From assembly GCF_002885975.1 (NCBI RefSeq), contig NZ_POSP01000003.1, forward strand, positions 2,728,001 through 2,792,000: 64,000 bases of DNA, in the 5' to 3' direction. A program made the translations under genes and the position numbers. This document shows, in pieces, positions 8,833 through 19,433 of the stretch. The notes beneath the pieces are model-generated. The model worked only from the letters and a program-made list of their open reading frames with translations, did not search any database and had not been told where the DNA came from. This stretch comes from Paucibacter aquatile (GTDB lineage Bacteria; Pseudomonadota; Gammaproteobacteria; Burkholderiales; Burkholderiaceae_C). Each line of letters opens with the position of its first letter. Within the stretch, counting starts at the first letter, position 1.

Positions 8833-10869
8833 TCACTCGCGGGCCAGGGCATCAACGGGGCTCAGGGCCGCCGCACGCCGCGCCGGCAAGGTGCCGAAGA
8901 CCAGGCCGACAAAGCTGGACACGGCAAAGGCCACGCCCAGGGCGGCCCAGCTGACCTCCACCTTCAGCGAATCCTGCGCGGCATTGATGCCTTGCGCGCC
9001 CAGCCAGCTCAGGAACACACCGACCGTGCCGCCCAGACAGCACAGCACCACCGCCTCGACCAGGAACTGCAGGCGCACATCGCCCTGGCGGGCGCCCACC
9101 GCCATGCGGATGCCGATCTCGCGGGTGCGTTCGCTGACCGAGACCAGCATGATGTTCATCACGCCCACCCCGCCGACCAGCAGCGAGATCGCCCCGACCC
9201 CGGCGAACAGCAGGGCCATGGCCCCGGTCACCTGCTGGAACTTGCGGAACTCTTCGTCGGCGTTCCAGGAGTCGAAATCCTCGATGCCGTGCAAGGCCTT
9301 GAGCCGGTAGGTCAGCTGCTTGCGCACCTCGGCCGGCGGCACGGTGAAATCCAGCAGCACATTGAACTGATCGGCATCGACACGCACATCGAGCTTGCGG
9401 CCGAAGGTGGTGTGGGGCATGAGCACCTGGCCCAGCCAGGAGCCGAAGTTGACCGCGCCGCCGGTGTCGGGCGCGACCACGCCGACGATGGTCAGAGGCA
9501 GGGCCACGCCCACCGGCACCGCCGCAGCCCCGCCACCCATGCCGCCACCGCCCGCGCCGCCGTCAGACGGCATGCCTTGCGGCGCCACCAGCAGGGTGCG
9601 ACCCAGCGCGGACTCGCCGGGCTTGAACAGGGACTTGCGCGCCTTCTCGTCGATCACCGCCACCTGGGCGGAACCGGCGAAATCCATGGCATTGAGGTAG
9701 CGGCCCTCGACCAGCTTGAGCTTGCGCGAAGCCAGGGTCTGCGCTTCGGCGCCGAGCACGCTGACCATGGCGTCGCGCGAGCCATGGCGCGCGGTCAGCT
9801 GGGTCTCGCGCTCCACCGTCACCGCCTTGACGCCGGGCAGGGCACGGATGGCTTCGATCTCGCTGGGCCGGAAGGCCTGGGCCTGGGTGCCGGGCGGCAG
9901 ATTGGCATTGCCGCGGAACACCGGGATGCGGCCGGACAGGAAGCTGCCCACGTCTTTCTCGATGCTGCCGCGCGCTGCGCTGGTCAGGGCCAGGATGGAC
10001 ACCACCGCGGCAATGCCGATGCTGATGCCCAGCATGGACAGCGCCGTGCGCAGGCGGTTGCCTTGCAGCGACTGCACGGCCGACTGCAGCGCCTCGCGCC
10101 ACTGCATCTGCTGCCGACCCCACCAGCTGCCGCGCGCCAGGCCCGCCGTTTCGCCAGCCAGGGGCCCGGGCAGGCGGTGGTCGGCCGGCGTGCCGCTGTC
10201 CTTCAAGACCTTGCCGTCTTTGAGCTCGATGATGCGGCGCGCATGGCTGGCGACATGAGCGTCGTGGGTGACCAGGATGATGGTGTGGCCGCGCTCGTTG
10301 AGCTCGCGCAGCAGGGCCAGCATTTCGGTGCCGCTTTGTGAGTCGAGCGCGCCAGTGGGCTCGTCGGCCAGGATGATCTGGCCGCCGTTCATCAGCGAGC
10401 GGGCGATAGACACGCGCTGCTGCTGGCCGCCCGACAGCTCATTGGGCTTGTGATGCATGCGCTCGCCCAGGCCCAGGCGCGTCAGCAAGGCCTCGGCGCG
10501 CTCGCGTCGCGCGCTGCCGCTGGCACCGGCGTACACGGCCGGCAGGGCGGCATTGGCGCGCGCATCCATATGCGGCAGCAGGTGGTAGCGCTGGAAGATG
10601 AAGCCAAAACGCTCGCGCCGCAGGCCGGCCAGTTCGTCGGGCCCCAGCTGGCTGGCGTCCTGTCCATCGATCAGAAACTGGCCGACGGTCGGGTTGTCCA
10701 GGCAGCCCAGCACATTCATCAGCGTGCTCTTGCCCGAGCCCGACTGGCCGATCACGGCCACAAACTCGCCGGCCTGGATGCTCAGGTTGACCTCATCGAG
10801 CGCCGGCACGTCGATGGCGCCCAGGCGGTAGTGGCGGCCGACGCCGCGCAGTTCAATCAGGGGATGCAT
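8833..10869 (-). CDS. macB: MacB-type ABC exporter, ATPase-permease fusion
   Basis: Inner-membrane ABC transporter of the MacB (type VII) class, 678 residues, driving export through a MacA adaptor and an outer-membrane channel. The N-terminal ATPase has Walker A GQSGSGKST (41-49), signature LSGGQQQR and Walker B IILADEPTGALD. A linker leads to the first membrane helix (LRTALSMLGISIGIAAVVSI), a large periplasmic domain containing a glycine-rich loop, and three C-terminal helices of the FtsX type with SERTREIGIRMAVGARQ. The gene lies between macA (15 bases upstream) and the outer-membrane lipoprotein gene. The family exports macrolides, peptides, virginiamycin-type drugs or toxins; the substrate here is unknown. 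Confidence 0.94.
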   Translation of the reverse strand: MHPLIELRGVGRHYRLGAIDVPALDEVNLSIQAGEFVAVIGQSGSGKSTLMNVLGCLDNPTVGQFLIDGQDASQLGPDELAGLRRERFGFIFQRYHLLPHMDARANAALPAVYAGASGSARRERAEALLTRLGLGERMHHKPNELSGGQQQRVSIARSLMNGGQIILADEPTGALDSQSGTEMLALLRELNERGHTIILVTHDAHVASHARRIIELKDGKVLKDSGTPADHRLPGPLAGETAGLARGSWWGRQQMQWREALQSAVQSLQGNRLRTALSMLGISIGIAAVVSILALTSAARGSIEKDVGSFLSGRIPVFRGNANLPPGTQAQAFRPSEIEAIRALPGVKAVTVERETQLTARHGSRDAMVSVLGAEAQTLASRKLKLVEGRYLNAMDFAGSAQVAVIDEKARKSLFKPGESALGRTLLVAPQGMPSDGGAGGGGMGGGAAAVPVGVALPLTIVGVVAPDTGGAVNFGSWLGQVLMPHTTFGRKLDVRVDADQFNVLLDFTVPPAEVRKQLTYRLKALHGIEDFDSWNADEEFRKFQQVTGAMALLFAGVGAISLLVGGVGVMNIMLVSVSERTREIGIRMAVGARQGDVRLQFLVEAVVLCCLGGTVGVFLSWLGAQGINAAQDSLKVEVSWAALGVAFAVSSFVGLVFGTLPARRAAALSPVDALARE

Positions 10870-10884
10870 GGCGTTGCGGCCCGC

Positions 10885-12081
10885 TTACTTCGAGGCCGGC
10901 GCCGAGGCGGCTGATGCCGCTGAGGCGGCCTGCTCGGCCGCCGAGGGCGGCGCCAGCAACACCTTCTCGCCGGCCTTCAGGCCATCGAGCACCTGGACGC
11001 GGGCGCCGTCCTGCAGGCCGGTGCGCACCTGGCGCGGGTGCTGCTTGTTCTGCGCATCGAGCACTTGCACGGCAAAGCGGCCGTCCTCGCTGCGCTCACC
11101 CAGGGCCACCATGGGCACGCTGAGCACCTTCTTGGCCGAGCCGGTCTCGACATTGACCTGCACCGTCATCTCGGGCAGCAGCTTGCGCGCCTTGTTGTCC
11201 ACCTCGAACAGCACGTTGTAGAAGACCGCATTGCCGGCCCGCTCGGGCACCGGCTGGATCACCCGCACCTTGCCCTCGTAACGCTGCGCCTCACCGGCCA
11301 GGGTGATGAAGCGGGCCTGCTGGCCGACCTTGATCTGGGCAATGTCGGCCTCGGGCACGCGGGCGCGCACGGTGATTTCGTCCAGATTGGCCAGGGTCAC
11401 CATCACCGGCGTGATCTGGGCGGCGATCACGGTCTGGCCCTCCTGCACCGGCAGGTTGACCACGGTGCCGTCCATGGGCGCGGTGATGGAGGTGTAGCCC
11501 AGGGAGAGCTTGCGTTTGTCCAGCTCGGCCTGCAGGCGCTTGAGGTTGGCGCTCTGGCCGCGCAGGTCGGCGTCCAGCTTGGCCAGCTCCGTGTCAGCGC
11601 GCTCGGCCTCGGTGGCGGCCGTGGCTTCGCCGGCCAGCAGGCGGCGTTGGCGCTCCACCTCGCGGCGGGCAATCTTCAGATCGGCCTGGCGCACCTCGAT
11701 CTGCGCGGCCTGCTGGGCCACCGCGGCTTCGGCCTGGGCCACTTCGCTGCGGGCCAGCTCGGGGTCCAGGCTGACCAGCAGCTCGCCCTTCTTGACCTGC
11801 TGGCCCAGCTGCACATGAAGCTGGCGCACCTGGCCGCTGACCTGGGCGCCGACATCGACCTTGAGCCGCGGCTGCAGCACACCGGCCGCCTGCACCGTCT
11901 GAGTGATGTCGGCCAGGCTGACCTCGCCGCTGGGCGGCGCCGGCGGCGGCGGCGGCGGTGTGAAATGGCGGTAGGCGGCATAGGCGCCGCCGATCAACAC
12001 CAGCACGGCCACGCGCACGCGCCAGGATTTCAACCAGCGCCCACGCGCCGCCGAGGTCTTGCTGCTCTTGTTGCTCTGCAC
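10885..12081 (-). CDS. macA: MacA-type periplasmic adaptor protein
   Basis: HlyD/RND-type membrane-fusion protein, 398 residues, bridging MacB and the outer-membrane channel. One N-terminal anchor helix (VAVLVLIGGAYAAY) is followed by a proline run encoded by a GGC-type repeat, a lipoyl half-motif (GAQVSGQVRQLHVQLGQQV), a long alpha-hairpin rich in Ala/Gln/Arg, the second lipoyl half (ITAPMDGTVVNLPVQEGQTV), and beta-barrel and membrane-proximal domains. The start is GTG 12081, with GGGGAAG six bases upstream; a TTG at 12099 is an alternative without a ribosome site. It is the first gene of the exporter operon. Confidence 0.92.
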   Translation of the reverse strand: MQSNKSSKTSAARGRWLKSWRVRVAVLVLIGGAYAAYRHFTPPPPPPAPPSGEVSLADITQTVQAAGVLQPRLKVDVGAQVSGQVRQLHVQLGQQVKKGELLVSLDPELARSEVAQAEAAVAQQAAQIEVRQADLKIARREVERQRRLLAGEATAATEAERADTELAKLDADLRGQSANLKRLQAELDKRKLSLGYTSITAPMDGTVVNLPVQEGQTVIAAQITPVMVTLANLDEITVRARVPEADIAQIKVGQQARFITLAGEAQRYEGKVRVIQPVPERAGNAVFYNVLFEVDNKARKLLPEMTVQVNVETGSAKKVLSVPMVALGERSEDGRFAVQVLDAQNKQHPRQVRTGLQDGARVQVLDGLKAGEKVLLAPPSAAEQAASAASAASAPASK

Positions 12082-12248
12082 AGGAATCTTCCCCGCCAAA
12101 ATGTAGTGTTAGAGGCGGTGGCGAATGTAGCAGGGGCATTGTGGGCACACGCCCGGCGTGCGACCAGGTGCCGAAAGAAGCGACTGAACTGCTCGGCAGC
12201 TTCGACCGGCGACGTGCGGCCGGCCTTAGCTCAGTCGGCTCGCTCGGC

Positions 12249-12908
12249 TCACTCGGTAAATGCGCGCAGGTCCAACAGGCTGCGGCCGTCGTCGGCCAGC
12301 AGGCGGAAGCGGGCCGGCTGCTCCTCGGCATCCAACAGCACAAAGCCCTGGCTGCTGGCCGGCACGCTGCTGCCGCAGCCGCTCGCGTTCAGGCTCACGG
12401 CCAGGCCACCGGCGCCGGCCTTGGCATCCAGGCGACCGCTGAGCTTGCAGGGGCTGGCGCTGCCGGCGCTGAGGCTGCCGTCGGCGGCGATGCTGAACTG
12501 GGCCCAGATGCCCGGGGCCAGTTGGGCCACATAGCGGCCGGCCAGGCCGGCCAGGGTCGGCGCGGCCGAAGCTTGGGCCTGCTTGAAGCTGGACTGCAGG
12601 GCGATGCTGACATCGGCGGTGGCGGCCGGCACCGCCGTCCAGGCGGCATCGGCCGCGCTGCGGCGGTAGAGGCGCTCGGCCTGCTCGGCACTGTTGTGCA
12701 AGACCAGCAGGCGGCTGCCATCGCTGCCCGAGAAGTAGCGGCCCAGCACCGGGGCCTCGGTCGTGCCGGCGTTGACGAGATAGGTCCCGGGCGAGAGCTC
12801 GGGCACCTGGACCACGGGGGTGTCGTCGCCGCCGCCCTTGCAGGCGGCCAAGGCCAGCGTGGCCAGCAAGGACAGGAGACGGGCGCGCAACAAGAGAGAG
12901 GCTTGCAT
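12249..12908 (-). CDS. Predicted lipoprotein coupled to SurE
   Basis: Hypothetical lipoprotein of 219 residues. A signal peptide of type II ends in the lipobox LALAAC with C23, followed by KGGGDD, so anchoring in the outer membrane is plausible. The mature part is rich in Ala, Ser and Gly and shows no family I recognise; two later cysteines (SPCKLSG and ASGCGSS) could form a disulfide. ATG 12908 has an AGGGCGG ribosome site that itself lies over the end of the surE gene. A GTG at 12923 overlaps the surE TGA. The coupling suggests it works with, or is exported alongside, the SurE-like enzyme. Confidence 0.75.
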   Translation of the reverse strand: MQASLLLRARLLSLLATLALAACKGGGDDTPVVQVPELSPGTYLVNAGTTEAPVLGRYFSGSDGSRLLVLHNSAEQAERLYRRSAADAAWTAVPAATADVSIALQSSFKQAQASAAPTLAGLAGRYVAQLAPGIWAQFSIAADGSLSAGSASPCKLSGRLDAKAGAGGLAVSLNASGCGSSVPASSQGFVLLDAEEQPARFRLLADDGRSLLDLRAFTE

Positions 12909-12919
12909 GGTGACCGCCC

Positions 12920-13894
12920 TCACTGGCTCAGCAGGTCACGCAGGCGCAGGCGCAGCCATTGCTGGCCGGCGGCGCGGTGGTCATAGGCCACCTGCATGGC
13001 CGTGACGGCGATGTCCTTTTTGTAGACGATGGATTCGTCCTCGGCCTGCGCCTCGGTGGCCGGGGCGGTGTTCATCTCCAGGGTCACGCCGGGCAGGTGC
13101 ACCTGGCTCAGGCCGTAGCTGGCGGCCACCGGGTCGGCGCCCAGGTCCTTGACGAACTTGACCTTGTAGGCGTTGTAGCTGCCGATGCGGGCGAACTTCC
13201 ATTTGGCGCCGTCCAGCACCTGCGGGAAGTTGACATTCAGCGCCAGACCGGCCGGCAGCAGCGGGCCGGTGCCGGCCTTGGCCTGCAGGGCGGCGATCAG
13301 GTCCACGCTGAGCTTGGCCACCGTGGCCGACTTGGGCGCGGCCAGGTTGACGTTGTCGGTGGTGTCGGCATCGGCGCTCAAGGCGATCGAGGGAATGCCG
13401 CGCGAGGCCGCGTTCTGGGCATTGCCGATGGTGCCCGAGCTGTTGACGATGTGGCCGACGTTCTGGCCTTCGTTGGGGCCGGACAGCACCAGATCCGGCG
13501 CCTTGCCCCAGCGGGCTTGCGCCTGCACATCGAGGCCGTAGAGCAGGGCCATGATGGGTGTGCCGTTGACGTAGTGGTAGTCGCCGTTGGTGAAGCCGGC
13601 CTTGCTCATGGGGCCGGCGCCGGGTGCGCCCGCAGCGGCAGCGCCGTTCAGGCAGGGCGCTGTCAGCGGCGTCAGCGGGGTCAGGAACTTGACCGCGCCG
13701 CCCATGCCGCTCTGGCCGGTGCAGGGCACCGAGACGATCACATCGTGGCCCTTGGCCTTGAGCGCCTCGTACAGGGCTTTGACATTGCTGGTCAGGCCGT
13801 CGTCATTGCTCAGGACGATGTTGAGGGCCGAGGCCGGCTGGGCCAGACCGGCCAGCAGCACGAAGGGCAGGAGGGGAAGCAGGCGAACGCGCAT
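12920..13894 (-). CDS. surE: Exported SurE-family 5'/3'-nucleotidase
   Basis: SurE-type acid phosphatase/nucleotidase of 324 residues. The metal-binding start of the fold is visible as LSNDDGL (about 29-35), and the second signature as LSGPNEGQN, followed by GTIGNAQNAASRGIPSIALS. Unlike cytoplasmic SurE it begins with a clear Sec signal peptide (cleavage after PASA, about residue 23), and it carries extra segments, including a cysteine pair (VPCTGQSG and APCLNG). This suggests a periplasmic or secreted enzyme hydrolysing phosphate esters. ATG 13894 follows GGAGA. A downstream lipoprotein gene is coupled. The 215 bases upstream, before the Lrp gene end, hold no gene. Confidence 0.9.
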   Translation of the reverse strand: MRVRLLPLLPFVLLAGLAQPASALNIVLSNDDGLTSNVKALYEALKAKGHDVIVSVPCTGQSGMGGAVKFLTPLTPLTAPCLNGAAAAGAPGAGPMSKAGFTNGDYHYVNGTPIMALLYGLDVQAQARWGKAPDLVLSGPNEGQNVGHIVNSSGTIGNAQNAASRGIPSIALSADADTTDNVNLAAPKSATVAKLSVDLIAALQAKAGTGPLLPAGLALNVNFPQVLDGAKWKFARIGSYNAYKVKFVKDLGADPVAASYGLSQVHLPGVTLEMNTAPATEAQAEDESIVYKKDIAVTAMQVAYDHRAAGQQWLRLRLRDLLSQ

Positions 13895-14109
13895 GGCGGT
13901 GAACTCTCCGAAACAGCGGGAACACAATCGATCGATCAGGCAAGCACAAGGCCCGAGGGTGCTGAACCGGCGGCGGCACAGGGCCGGGCGCAGGCGACAG
14001 AACCGGTCGGGCCACTTGGGTTCCAAGTGTCCGGAGACTTCATGGCAGGGCGATGGCGCCGCCATGACAAAGCTGTGGCAGGGGCTGAGGCGGCAGCCTC
14101 GGTCGCAGC

Positions 14110-14568
14110 TCAGACGCTTTTCAGCGGCAGCGGCGCGCCGCTCTTGACGCAGCGGATGGCGAAATTGCTGGTGATGTCCTGCACCATGGGCAGGGCCTGC
14201 AGGCGGCGCACGATCTGCTCGTAGGCGCTGAGCTCGCCGACCACCACCTCGAGCAGATAGTCATGAGCGCCGCTGACCACATGGCAGGCCACCACCTCGG
14301 CCATGGCCTCCATGGCCGCCTCGAACTGCTGCACCGCATCCTCGCGGTGGTGCATCAGCCGCACATTGACGAAGACCGTGGTCGCCAGCTGCACCGCCTT
14401 GCGGTCCAGCACGGCGCGGTAGCCGGCGATGAAGCCCTCTTCCTCCAGGCGCTTGAGCCGCCGCGCGCAGGGGCTGGCCGACAAGGCCACCCGCTCGGCC
14501 AGCTCGGCAATGCTGAGGCGACCGTCGCGCTGCAGCAGCTCCAGCAATTGGATGTCGATTCTGTCCAT
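14110..14568 (-). CDS. Lrp/AsnC family transcriptional regulator
   Basis: DNA-binding regulator of 152 residues with an N-terminal helix-turn-helix (DIQLLELLQRDGRLSIAELA through ARRLKRLEEEGFI, residues about 4-45) and a C-terminal RAM ligand domain (VNVRLMHH through SGAHDYLLEVVV). Family members sense amino acids. It is divergent from a DMT-family exporter, with 143 bases between starts that contain repeated sequence elements. The usual inference is that it controls that transporter and itself. Its amino-acid ligand cannot be told from sequence. Confidence 0.92.
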   Translation of the reverse strand: MDRIDIQLLELLQRDGRLSIAELAERVALSASPCARRLKRLEEEGFIAGYRAVLDRKAVQLATTVFVNVRLMHHREDAVQQFEAAMEAMAEVVACHVVSGAHDYLLEVVVGELSAYEQIVRRLQALPMVQDITSNFAIRCVKSGAPLPLKSV

Positions 14569-14576
14569 GGCTTTTT

Positions 14577-14626
14577 TCCATCAAAGTTCAATGAATTATT
14601 GGCTGAAATCGGCTCAATCCATCAAA
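14577..14626. promoter_or_regulatory. Candidate Lrp-type operator with repeated TCCATCAAA
   Basis: TCCATCAAA occurs at 14577-14585 and again at 14618-14626, 41 bases apart, close to four helical turns. Between them are AATGAATTATT and two related words ten bases apart, GGCTGAAATC and GGCTCAATCC. The patch is AT-rich for this genome and directly abuts the Lrp start codon. Phased repeats in an AT-rich divergent promoter fit an Lrp-type protein wrapping DNA. Confidence 0.4.
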
Positions 14627-14711
14627 ACCGTCGCTTGCAAGGCGCCAAGTCACCCCGGTCGGCGCTCGAAAATTTACGGCCTCGCAGTACCGATCCCGCT
14701 CGCCGCCCGCC

Positions 14712-15668
14712 ATGAATCCCACGCCCCGCCCCCATCTCGCCGCCGCCGGCCTGCCCTCGCAATCCTTCGGTGCACGCCGGCCGACGCAAGCCTGGTATCA
14801 GGGCGAAGCCTTGGGCTGGGCCGCGCTGGCGCTGACCCTGGTGATCTGGGCCGGCTTTTTCATCTCGCTGCGTGCCGGCGCGCGCGTGGCCCTGCCGCCG
14901 GTGGAGCTGGCCCTGCTGCGCTTCGGCCCGGCCGGCCTGCTGTTCGCGCCCCTGCTCTGGCAGCGCCGCGCCCGCTTTGCCGCCGTACCGGCGCGGCTGT
15001 GGCTGCTGATCGTGGCCGGCGCCGGCCTGCCTTACTTCTTGATCGCCGGCTGGGGCATGCGCCATGCGCCGGTAGCCGACGGTGCCACCCTGATCCCCGG
15101 CACCCTGCCCCTGTTCACCGCCCTGCTGGCCGCCGCCCTGCACGGCCGCGCGGCGCTGTCGCGCTGGCCGGCCCTGCTGTGCATCGCCGCCGGCGTGGCC
15201 ACCCTGCTGGCCCTGAAGGCCGGCCATGCCGATCTGGCGCAAGGCTATGCCTTCTTTCTGCTGGGCAGCCTGATGTGGTCGGCCTACACCCTGGCCCTGC
15301 GTGAGGCGAAGCTGGCGCCGCTGGAGGCGGCCACGCTGATCTCCACCGTGTCGCTCGGCCTGCTGCTGCCCCTGCTGGCCTGGCACTGGGCCCAGAGCGG
15401 CGGCCTGGCCTTGCCGAGCTTGAGCGGCTCGCAACTTCTGCTGCAGCTGGGCCTGCAAAGCATCGGCGTGGGCCTGATCTCGACCCTGAGCTACAGCCTG
15501 GCGGTCGCCCGCCTGGGCGCGCAGCGCAGCGCCACCGCGGGCGCCCTGACCCCGGTGCTGGCCACGCTGCTGGCCATCCCGCTGTTCGGCGAGCAGCCCG
15601 ATGGCGTGACCTTGATCGGCATGGGACTGATCGCCGCTGGCGTGCTCTGGAGCCAGAAAGCGCGCTGA
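14712..15668 (+). CDS. DMT-family (EamA) transporter
   Basis: Inner-membrane transporter of 318 residues with ten hydrophobic segments arranged as two EamA repeats (first repeat from about LGWAALALTLVIWAGFFISLR, second from about FFLLGSLMWSAYTLALREA). Members export amino acids or other metabolites. The divergent Lrp regulator supports amino-acid efflux as the most likely role. A hydrophilic N-terminus of about 30 residues precedes the first helix. A weak hairpin (15690-15713) follows the gene but lacks a proper T run. Confidence 0.9.
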   Translation: MNPTPRPHLAAAGLPSQSFGARRPTQAWYQGEALGWAALALTLVIWAGFFISLRAGARVALPPVELALLRFGPAGLLFAPLLWQRRARFAAVPARLWLLIVAGAGLPYFLIAGWGMRHAPVADGATLIPGTLPLFTALLAAALHGRAALSRWPALLCIAAGVATLLALKAGHADLAQGYAFFLLGSLMWSAYTLALREAKLAPLEAATLISTVSLGLLLPLLAWHWAQSGGLALPSLSGSQLLLQLGLQSIGVGLISTLSYSLAVARLGAQRSATAGALTPVLATLLAIPLFGEQPDGVTLIGMGLIAAGVLWSQKAR

Positions 15669-15804
15669 GGCCTGTTCACCCCCCCGGGTTTCCCCGCAGA
15701 GCAAATCGGGGAATGCCTTTCGTCATGGTTTTCAATCCTTGCCAGAATGCCGCAGCCTCGCGCCGACCGCGCCGAGCCCTGAGTTCTGGAAAGAGATACC
15801 CGCC

Positions 15805-17967
<2,163 letters not shown>

Positions 17968-18015
17968 GCCTTCAGCGCGGAACCCACCCTAACCCCTGAT
18001 TTCAACGAGGTGCCC

Positions 18016-19407
18016 ATGCGCAAGCATTCCCTGATTGCCCTGTTCGCAGGGCTGGCCCTGTCGTTGGCGGCGCAAGCCGCCGACCGCTGGCAGGTGCCAG
18101 TCGCCAGCAAGAAGCTGGCCAATGGCCTGACCGTGCTGGTCTCGCCCGACCACAGCTCCCCCACGGTCGGCGTCAGCGTCGTCTATCACGTGGGCATGCG
18201 GCTGGAACCCAAGAACCGCACCGGCTTTGCTCACCTGTTCGAACACCTGATGTTCCAGGGCACACCGAACGCGCCCAAGGGCGTGTTCGACAAGGTGATC
18301 ACCGGCGGCGGCGGCAACAACAACGGCTCCACCCGCCCCGACTTCACCAACTACATCGAAACCGCCCCGGTCTCGGCCCTGGAATCCATCCTCTGGCTGG
18401 AAGCCGACCGCATGAAGACCCTGGACTTCAACCCGGCCACGCTGAAGAACCAGCAGGACGTGGTCAAGGAAGAGATCCGCGTCAATGTGCAGAACCAGCC
18501 TTACGGCGGCTTCATGTGGATCGACATCGGCGGCCTGGCCTTTGACAAGTGGGAGAACAACCACGACGGCTACGGCAGCTTCAAGGACCTGGAAAACGCC
18601 AGCCTCGACGATGTGCGCGCCTTCCACCGCGATTACTACGGCCCCAACAATGCCGTGCTGTCGATCGCCGGCGACATCACCCCGGCCAAGGCCTTCGCCC
18701 TGGCGGAGAAGTATTTCGCCGCCATTCCCAAGCGCCCGACCCCGGCGCCCAGCAATTTCAGCGAAGGCCTGAACACCGCCGAGCGCCGCCTGGTGCAGAG
18801 CGACAAGCTGGCCCAGGTGCCGGCGATTGCTGCGGCCTGGAAGATGCCCGAACGCGGCAGCAAGGACCAGCCGGCCATGGCCGTGCTCGGCGAGCTGCTG
18901 GCCGGCGGCGATGCCTCGCGCTTCTACCAAAGCCTGGTCAAGGGCCGCGAGCTGGCGCTGAACCTGGAATCGCTGTACGGCCTGACCAGCATCTGGGAGT
19001 ACGACGGCCCGACCATCTTCACCGTGTTCGCCCTCTACAAGCCCGACAGCAGCGCCGATGCCTTGCTGAGCGCCATGGACGAGGAGATCGCCAAGGTGGT
19101 CAAGGACGGCGTCGATGAGGCCACGCTCAAGCGCGTCAAGACCCGTCTGCTGGCCGATTGGTACAACGGCCTGGAAAGCTTCCTGAGCCGCGCCGACACC
19201 CTGGCCAAGCTGCAGACTCTGTGGGGCGATGCCCAGGTGGTCAACAAGATCCCCGGCTGGATCGAGGGCGTCAAGTCCGCCGACGTGCAACGCGCGGCCA
19301 AGACCTACCTGACCGTGGCCAACCGCTCGGTGATTGACCGCAAGCCGGCCGCCATGCTGGCCGCCCCGGCCGCTGCGGCCGATGCCGCCAGCAGCGCCAA
19401 GCCCTGA
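18016..19407 (+). CDS. M16 zinc metallopeptidase, catalytic subunit
   Basis: Periplasmic zinc peptidase of the pitrilysin/insulinase family, 463 residues. A signal peptide (to about residue 21, AAQA-A) precedes the N-terminal M16 domain with the inverted zinc motif HLFEH at H73, E76 and H77, followed by LMFQGT; the distal glutamate lies in VVKEEIR. The C-terminal M16 domain starts near residue 190. ATG 18016 follows ACGAGG; a GTG six bases upstream is less likely. It is paired with the next gene, which has lost the zinc motif, as in known heterodimeric M16B proteases. Confidence 0.93.
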   Translation: MRKHSLIALFAGLALSLAAQAADRWQVPVASKKLANGLTVLVSPDHSSPTVGVSVVYHVGMRLEPKNRTGFAHLFEHLMFQGTPNAPKGVFDKVITGGGGNNNGSTRPDFTNYIETAPVSALESILWLEADRMKTLDFNPATLKNQQDVVKEEIRVNVQNQPYGGFMWIDIGGLAFDKWENNHDGYGSFKDLENASLDDVRAFHRDYYGPNNAVLSIAGDITPAKAFALAEKYFAAIPKRPTPAPSNFSEGLNTAERRLVQSDKLAQVPAIAAAWKMPERGSKDQPAMAVLGELLAGGDASRFYQSLVKGRELALNLESLYGLTSIWEYDGPTIFTVFALYKPDSSADALLSAMDEEIAKVVKDGVDEATLKRVKTRLLADWYNGLESFLSRADTLAKLQTLWGDAQVVNKIPGWIEGVKSADVQRAAKTYLTVANRSVIDRKPAAMLAAPAAAADAASSAKP

Positions 19408-19433
19408 ATGCGAGACCGGAGCCCTTCATCATC

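Noticed and set aside
8047..10341. Very long open frame antisense to the macB and outer-membrane lipoprotein genes
   Set aside because: It mirrors high third-position GC of the real genes, gives a His/Gln/Ala/Gly-rich sequence without domains, and opposes clear MacB motifs.
11939..11960. GGC-type simple repeat in macA
   Set aside because: It encodes an in-frame polyproline linker just after the membrane anchor and needs no other explanation.
12222..12262. TTAGCTCAGTCGG word resembling a tRNA D-arm
   Set aside because: No acceptor stem, anticodon arm or T-arm surrounds it, and it lies at the end of the lipoprotein gene.
15690..15713. Hairpin TTCCCCG/CGGGGAA after the DMT transporter
   Set aside because: The stem is short with a ten-base loop and no T run, so it is not a convincing terminator.
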